From NCBI RefSeq assembly GCF_965198575.1, contig NZ_OZ240671.1, positions 3,906,001 through 3,970,000 on the forward strand: a DNA stretch of 64,000 nucleotides. The letters are read 5' to 3'. The translations under genes and the position numbers were made by a program. A model generated the notes under the pieces. That model was not told the origin of the DNA, did not search any database, and saw only the letters and a program-made list of their open reading frames with translations. This DNA comes from Lichenicola sp965198575 (GTDB taxonomy: Bacteria; Pseudomonadota; Alphaproteobacteria; Acetobacterales; Acetobacteraceae). Positions 60,469 through 64,000 of the stretch are shown piece by piece (position 1 is the first letter of the stretch; each line of letters begins with the position of its first letter).

Positions 60469-61478
60469 CGGGCTTGGTCCTGCGCAGGGGTGACGGCTTC
60501 GGTCTGTTGCCTGCCGCCATTGATGTCGTGCGACTTCTTCTCGGTCATGCCGGCGGGCGTCTCGTAGATCTGGCCCGCCATGACGGTCCGTACCACGTGA
60601 TCGAACAGCCCGTCCTGGACGCCGGAGAAGCGCAGCACGGTGTCATGGGTGTTGATGGTTGGCGCGGCAAACTTGAGGAACGCCGCATCGTCGAGATGGG
60701 CGGGCGCGTCGGCCATCTCGCCAACCCAGCTGGTGAAGTCGGCCGGCGACACCACCCGGGTCTGGAACCGCATCCAGGAGAATCCCGGGCCGTTATAATC
60801 CGACGCGAATCCCTGGTAGGTCCCGACATGATTGGCGATGAGGCCCTGCCAGGTGCGCATGCCGGGCATCACGTCGATCTGGCCGGCCAGCTGCGGAATG
60901 AAGAAATCCGTCGCGACGGTGGCGGAGGTCAGCCGGAAGCGGATCGGCGTATGGGCCGGGATCACCAGCTGGTTGGCGATCGCGATGTGCCTGTCGGGAT
61001 AAACGAACAGCCACTGCCAGTCGGTGGTGATGACATCGATCTGGATCGCGGGCTTGTCGGCATCGGCGCTGCTGCCGGCGGCCATGACACCCGGTCCGGA
61101 CGGATCGGTCTGGAACGAGCTGTGCGTGGCGTAGAAGCCGAGCCCGATGACGACGACGAGCGGAACGCCCCAGAACGTCGCCTCGAGCGGCACCGAATGC
61201 GACCAGCCTGGGACGTAGGCGCCGCGTCCGACACGGCGGTGGTATCGCCAGACCGCCCACATCACCAACAACGTGGCCGGGCCGATGACCAGGAACGTGG
61301 CGCCGGTATCGACGATCCAGGATTGCAGACCGGCTTCCGCCACCGGGCCGGCCGGGTGGATCAGCCAGAATCCCGCGGTGGAGCAGCCGCCGCAGAGGGT
61401 GAGCAGGACCAGGGCGAGGGCCCGTGTCACGTGCCCGCATCGATGTGCCAGGTGCAGCCTCCTGTCGGACGAACTCAT
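60465..61478 (-). CDS. cyoA: Cytochrome bo3 ubiquinol oxidase subunit II
   Basis: 337 aa from ATG 61478. Lipoprotein-type signal (LALVLLTLCGGC, acylated Cys at 29 or 32), two membrane helices (about 53-75 and 95-117) and a cupredoxin domain (about 145-260) with DWQWLFVYPDRHIAIANQLV; the CuA ligands are absent, as expected for a quinol oxidase. C-terminal COX-aromatic-rich region near 270-300. First gene of cyoABCD. An 8-bp hairpin ends five bases before the ATG and no Shine-Dalgarno sits in the normal place; an AGGAGG lies just inside the coding region. Confidence 0.94.
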   Translation of the reverse strand: MSSSDRRLHLAHRCGHVTRALALVLLTLCGGCSTAGFWLIHPAGPVAEAGLQSWIVDTGATFLVIGPATLLVMWAVWRYHRRVGRGAYVPGWSHSVPLEATFWGVPLVVVIGLGFYATHSSFQTDPSGPGVMAAGSSADADKPAIQIDVITTDWQWLFVYPDRHIAIANQLVIPAHTPIRFRLTSATVATDFFIPQLAGQIDVMPGMRTWQGLIANHVGTYQGFASDYNGPGFSWMRFQTRVVSPADFTSWVGEMADAPAHLDDAAFLKFAAPTINTHDTVLRFSGVQDGLFDHVVRTVMAGQIYETPAGMTEKKSHDINGGRQQTEAVTPAQDQAR

Positions 61479-62057
61479 AGGAATGGCCGGAACGCTCCGG
61501 CCAGGACGCCAGAGTGCCAGACGGCCTTCGCGCCTGCACCATCACGACGATGCGAGTATGGCACGGCTGCACCCGTTACGAGATCCCGCAAGGCAAGACG
61601 GTTTCGTGATCCCTGCCGGACGGCCGGCGTGGCCGCGAATATCGACGCGAATATCGCGCGAGGTCAAAACGATCGGAAACTGAAACGGGTTTGCGGCCGT
61701 CGGCACCATGCGGTCGCGGGGGCGCGTCTCCAGCCCACATTTCCGGCCCACCCTCCCAGTCGGGCCGCACCCACAATTGAAGGATCGAAGCGGACGTCTG
61801 AAAGCCGCGAATTTCGGTGCCAGGACCCGGTCTGACCGACTTGCCGAAACACCAGCCGAGGAGAGCCTCGTTCGACACCGTGGACAGGGCAACCGGAGCG
61901 TTCGCAGCAGGCCGAGGCCGGAACAGCAGTCTTTAAATCTATACGATCACGGTGATAGGCGGCATCCGCACCACAGGTTGCTCCGTAGCAAGGTTCGGGA
62001 GCCGCAGGGCGCGGCTTCCAAGGCGCCCTCACGCGCTAACCTGGGATGTAACGTACC
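61479..62057. other. 579-base intergenic region between cyoA and the ferritin-like gene
   Basis: Divergent spacer holding control regions of both genes: the cyoA hairpin at 61484-61503, and an AT-rich patch (TTTAAATCTATACGATC, 61931-61947) likely to belong to the plus-strand promoter. A short direct repeat CGCGAATATCG occurs twice around 61635-61657. Several open frames cross it in both directions; none shows family similarity or a ribosome-binding site. Confidence 0.6.
61484..61503 (-). promoter_or_regulatory. Hairpin immediately upstream of the cyoA start codon
   Basis: Perfect 8-bp inverted repeat TGGCCGGA and TCCGGCCA around a 4-base loop, ending 5 bases before the ATG at 61478 on the minus strand. 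The only GGAG in the usual region lies inside the hairpin, so it may lower or regulate cyoA translation. Confidence 0.5.
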
Positions 62058-62945
62058 ATGCAGCAGGACAAGACTCTCCAGACCCCGGCCATGGCCTCGC
62101 GCCGCACTCTGCTCGGCCGTGCCGGCACCGGTGCGCTTGCCGCAGGAGCACTCGCGGCAGGCATCGGCCGCACGTCTCCGGCGACAGCCGCAACCGACAT
62201 TGACGTCGGCATACTGAATTTCGCGCTCAACCTCGAATACCTGGAGGGCGAGTTTTACAATCGCGGCGTCCACGGCATCGGCCTGTCAAATATCGGGACG
62301 CCGGGGTCGGTCAAGGGTGGCGGCCAGGTTCCGTTCACCGACACGTTGCTGCAGAAGCTGTTCACCGCCATCGCCCTCGACGAGACGAATCACGTCGCGT
62401 TCTTGCGGAGTGCCCTCGGCACGATGGCGGTTCCGGAGCCCAACATCGACTTCACCGATACCTTCCTGGCTCTCGGCCAGGCGATCGGCCTGCCGGGCTT
62501 CAACCCGTTCGCCGACCAGTTGAGCTTCCTGCTCGGCGCCTATGTATTCGAGGATATCGGAGTCACCGCGTACAACGGCGCCGCGCCGCTGGTCACCAGC
62601 AAGACCTATCTCGGTGCTGCTGCCAGCATCCTCGCAGTCGAGGCCTACCACGCCGGCGCAATCCGCAGCGCGCTCTACCAGGCGAATTACGGGGTCTATA
62701 CCGACCGCATCTCGGCGATCCGGGCAGAATTCTCCCGCACCGGGCCGGGCACGGGCACGCCGAGCGACGACGCTGGTGACGACGGCGCCGCCGGCGCGGT
62801 CAACGTCGCGCCGACCGACAGCAACTCGCTTGCCTTCACGCGCACGCCGGAACAGGTCCTGGCAATCGTGTTTGCCGGTGGCACGACCAGCGGCGGCTTC
62901 TTCCCCAACGGCATCCAGGGGATGTTCACCTCGTCGGCCTCCTGA
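62058..62945 (+). CDS. Exported ferritin-like domain protein (Ferritin_2 family)
   Basis: 295 aa from ATG 62058. Tat-like signal: SRRTLLGRAGTG near 14-25, Ala-rich core and PATAAT cleavage near 44. The mature part is a four-helix ferritin-like domain of the desiccation-related/Ferritin_2 type: LNFALNLEYLEGEFYNRG near 53-70, ALDETNHVAFLRSAL near 108-122, FEDIGVTAYNGAAP near 165 and AVEAYHAGAIRSALY near 191, supplying Glu/His that may bind metal. A Gly/Asp-rich linker and a C-terminal FAGGTTSGGFFPNG motif follow. Function unproven; members occur in stress-tolerant bacteria and are thought to be extracytoplasmic. Confidence 0.88.
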   Translation: MQQDKTLQTPAMASRRTLLGRAGTGALAAGALAAGIGRTSPATAATDIDVGILNFALNLEYLEGEFYNRGVHGIGLSNIGTPGSVKGGGQVPFTDTLLQKLFTAIALDETNHVAFLRSALGTMAVPEPNIDFTDTFLALGQAIGLPGFNPFADQLSFLLGAYVFEDIGVTAYNGAAPLVTSKTYLGAAASILAVEAYHAGAIRSALYQANYGVYTDRISAIRAEFSRTGPGTGTPSDDAGDDGAAGAVNVAPTDSNSLAFTRTPEQVLAIVFAGGTTSGGFFPNGIQGMFTSSAS

Positions 62946-62956
62946 GGCCAGCCGAC

Positions 62957-62985
62957 GCGACCGGTCGTGTTCAGCGACCGGTCGC
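62957..62985. terminator. Bidirectional terminator between convergent genes
   Basis: Perfect 11-bp inverted repeat GCGACCGGTCG (62957-62967) and CGACCGGTCGC (62975-62985) with a 7-base loop, 11 bases after the ferritin-like stop and 6 bases before the end of the permease gene. TTCCC follows on the plus strand; no long U-run. Confidence 0.7.
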
Positions 62986-62991
62986 TTCCCG

Positions 62992-64000
62992 CTATCCGCG
63001 AGCGTTCATGGTCGTGCTGCGCCGATGCAGCCGGCTGTGGCGGCGGCTGTAGCCGAAATAGACGCAGAGCCCGATCACCAGCCACACCGAGAGCCGGATC
63101 CAGGTCAGGCCGTCGAGCGAGGCCATGATGGCGGCGCAGGAGAGAATGCCCAGGATCGGCACCGTCGGGCCCAACGGCACCCGGAAGGCGCGCGGCCGCT
63201 CCGGCTCGCGGACGCGCAGGATCAGCACGCCGACGCACACGATGATGAAGGCGAGCAGCGTCCCGATCGAGGTCATGTGGCCGAGCTCGCTGATCGGCAG
63301 GAAGGCGCACAGCGCGCTGGTCAGCACCATGAAGAACAGGTTCGAGCGCCACGGCGTCTGCCAGCGCGAATGCACGTCGGAGAACAGCCGGGGCAGCAGG
63401 CCGTCCTTCGACATGGCGTAGAACACCCGGCTCTGGCCCAGCAGCAGCACCAGCAGCACCGACGTGAAGCCGCACAGGATGCCCAGGCTGACCGCGATCT
63501 TGAGCCAGCCATACGGTGTCTGGTCGATCGCGGTGGCCACGGGGGCAGGGTCGTTCAGCATCAGGTGGTAGTTCAGCATGCCGGTCAGCACGCCGGAGAA
63601 CACCACGTAGGCGAGCGAGCACACCGCCAGGCTGCCGAGAATGCCGATCGGCATGTCGCGCCCGGGGTTCTTCGCCTCCTGCGCGCAGGTCGAAACGGCA
63701 TCGAAACCGACATAGGCGAAGAAGATCGTGCCCGCGGCGCGCATCACGCCGGACAGGCCGAAATGCCCGAATGTGCCGTCGTTGGGCGGGATGAACGGGA
63801 TGTAGTTGGCGGTCTTGATGAACGGGATGCCGAGCGCCACCACGGCCACGATGACCAGCAGCTTGATCGCCACGATCACGTTGTTGACGCGCGCGGACTC
63901 GGACACCCCGCGGATCAGCAGCAGCGACACGCACACGATGACGAACACCGCCGGCAGGTTGACCAGGCCCGCCGCCGTGCTGCCGTCGCCGAGCTTCACG
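62992..64000 (-). CDS. APC-family amino acid permease, C-terminal part (5' end outside window)
   Basis: At least 335 residues, open to the window edge; the family is normally about 480-500 aa, so some 150 residues are missing. Cationic amino-acid transporter (CAT/YfnA-like) style: FFAYVGFDAVSTCAQEAKNPGRDMPIGI in parts near 95-120, VLLVLLLGQSRVFYAMSKDGLLP in parts near 200-220 and LRVREPERPRAFRVP near 283. Nine or more membrane helices seen. An internal GTG at 63999 is not the true start. The substrate cannot be told. Confidence 0.9.
   Translation of the reverse strand, partial: VKLGDGSTAAGLVNLPAVFVIVCVSLLLIRGVSESARVNNVIVAIKLLVIVAVVALGIPFIKTANYIPFIPPNDGTFGHFGLSGVMRAAGTIFFAYVGFDAVSTCAQEAKNPGRDMPIGILGSLAVCSLAYVVFSGVLTGMLNYHLMLNDPAPVATAIDQTPYGWLKIAVSLGILCGFTSVLLVLLLGQSRVFYAMSKDGLLPRLFSDVHSRWQTPWRSNLFFMVLTSALCAFLPISELGHMTSIGTLLAFIIVCVGVLILRVREPERPRAFRVPLGPTVPILGILSCAAIMASLDGLTWIRLSVWLVIGLCVYFGYSRRHSRLHRRSTTMNARG

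Noticed and set aside
61708..62217. 169-codon plus-strand frame upstream of the ferritin-like gene
   Set aside because: Low-complexity Arg/Pro/His content, no ribosome-binding site, overlaps the signal-peptide region of the real gene in another frame.

Overview
This is a 64 kb chromosomal window from a high-GC Gram-negative bacterium. It carries alphaproteobacterial gene neighbourhoods: tig-clpP-clpX-lon-hup-tRNA-nuo, then birA-coaX-rnj, proS-lolC/E-lolD, and parC-bpt-hemB. A cytochrome bo3 ubiquinol oxidase operon, a SUF-only Fe-S pathway and the general gene style point to Rhodospirillales, most likely Acetobacteraceae. The taxonomic call is inference from gene order and protein style, because no rRNA lies in the window. 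Nearly all of it is core chromosome; no plasmid or intact prophage signature was seen.

Layout. 1-1.8 kb: end of a SUF operon (sufS-sufU-sufT-sufA). 1.8-5.3 kb, minus strand: a DEAD-box helicase followed by an RlmD/RumA-type rRNA methyltransferase. 5.7-9.0 kb: a GH15 glucoamylase-like enzyme, an unknown membrane protein and a convergent CopD-like membrane protein. 9.1-17.6 kb: NAD(P)HX repair enzyme, tRNA-Leu, trigger factor, ClpP, ClpX, Lon and HU. 17.7-31.3 kb: tRNA-Val, tRNA-Asp and the complex I operon nuoABCDEFGHIJKLN, in which nuoM is absent. 31.3-34.5 kb: biotin ligase, type III pantothenate kinase and RNase J. 34.9-42.9 kb: ProRS, LolC/E and LolD, poxvirus-type topoisomerase IB and DnaE. 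43.0-43.7 kb: remnants of a GH19 endolysin/chitinase and a MazE/AbrB-type antitoxin, each frameshifted. 43.9-46.6 kb: rpsB-tsf-recO. 46.6-50.7 kb: an accessory block with a LysR regulator facing an NmrA-type reductase, then a beta-hydroxyacid dehydrogenase with an MFS transporter. 50.8-57.2 kb: parC, then bpt, a penicillin acylase-family protein and hemB on the minus strand. 57.4-61.5 kb: cyoABCD on the minus strand. 62.1-64 kb: a secreted ferritin-like protein and the truncated end of an amino-acid permease.

How it fits together. Complex I feeds ubiquinol to the bo3 oxidase. SUF supplies the many Fe-S clusters of NuoB/E/F/G/I, and HemB starts haem synthesis for the oxidase. Tig/ClpXP/Lon form the protein-quality block, and Bpt tags proteins for Clp-type degradation.

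The most notable observations are: (i) the missing nuoM; (ii) a perfect hairpin that encloses the recO start codon, with similar strong hairpins at cyoA, clpP and tRNA-Asp; (iii) five short tandem duplications in spacers and protein tails; (iv) the two-gene pseudogene patch between dnaE and rpsB; (v) an accessory block apparently inserted between recO and parC. I did not find a convincing new defence or mobile system.
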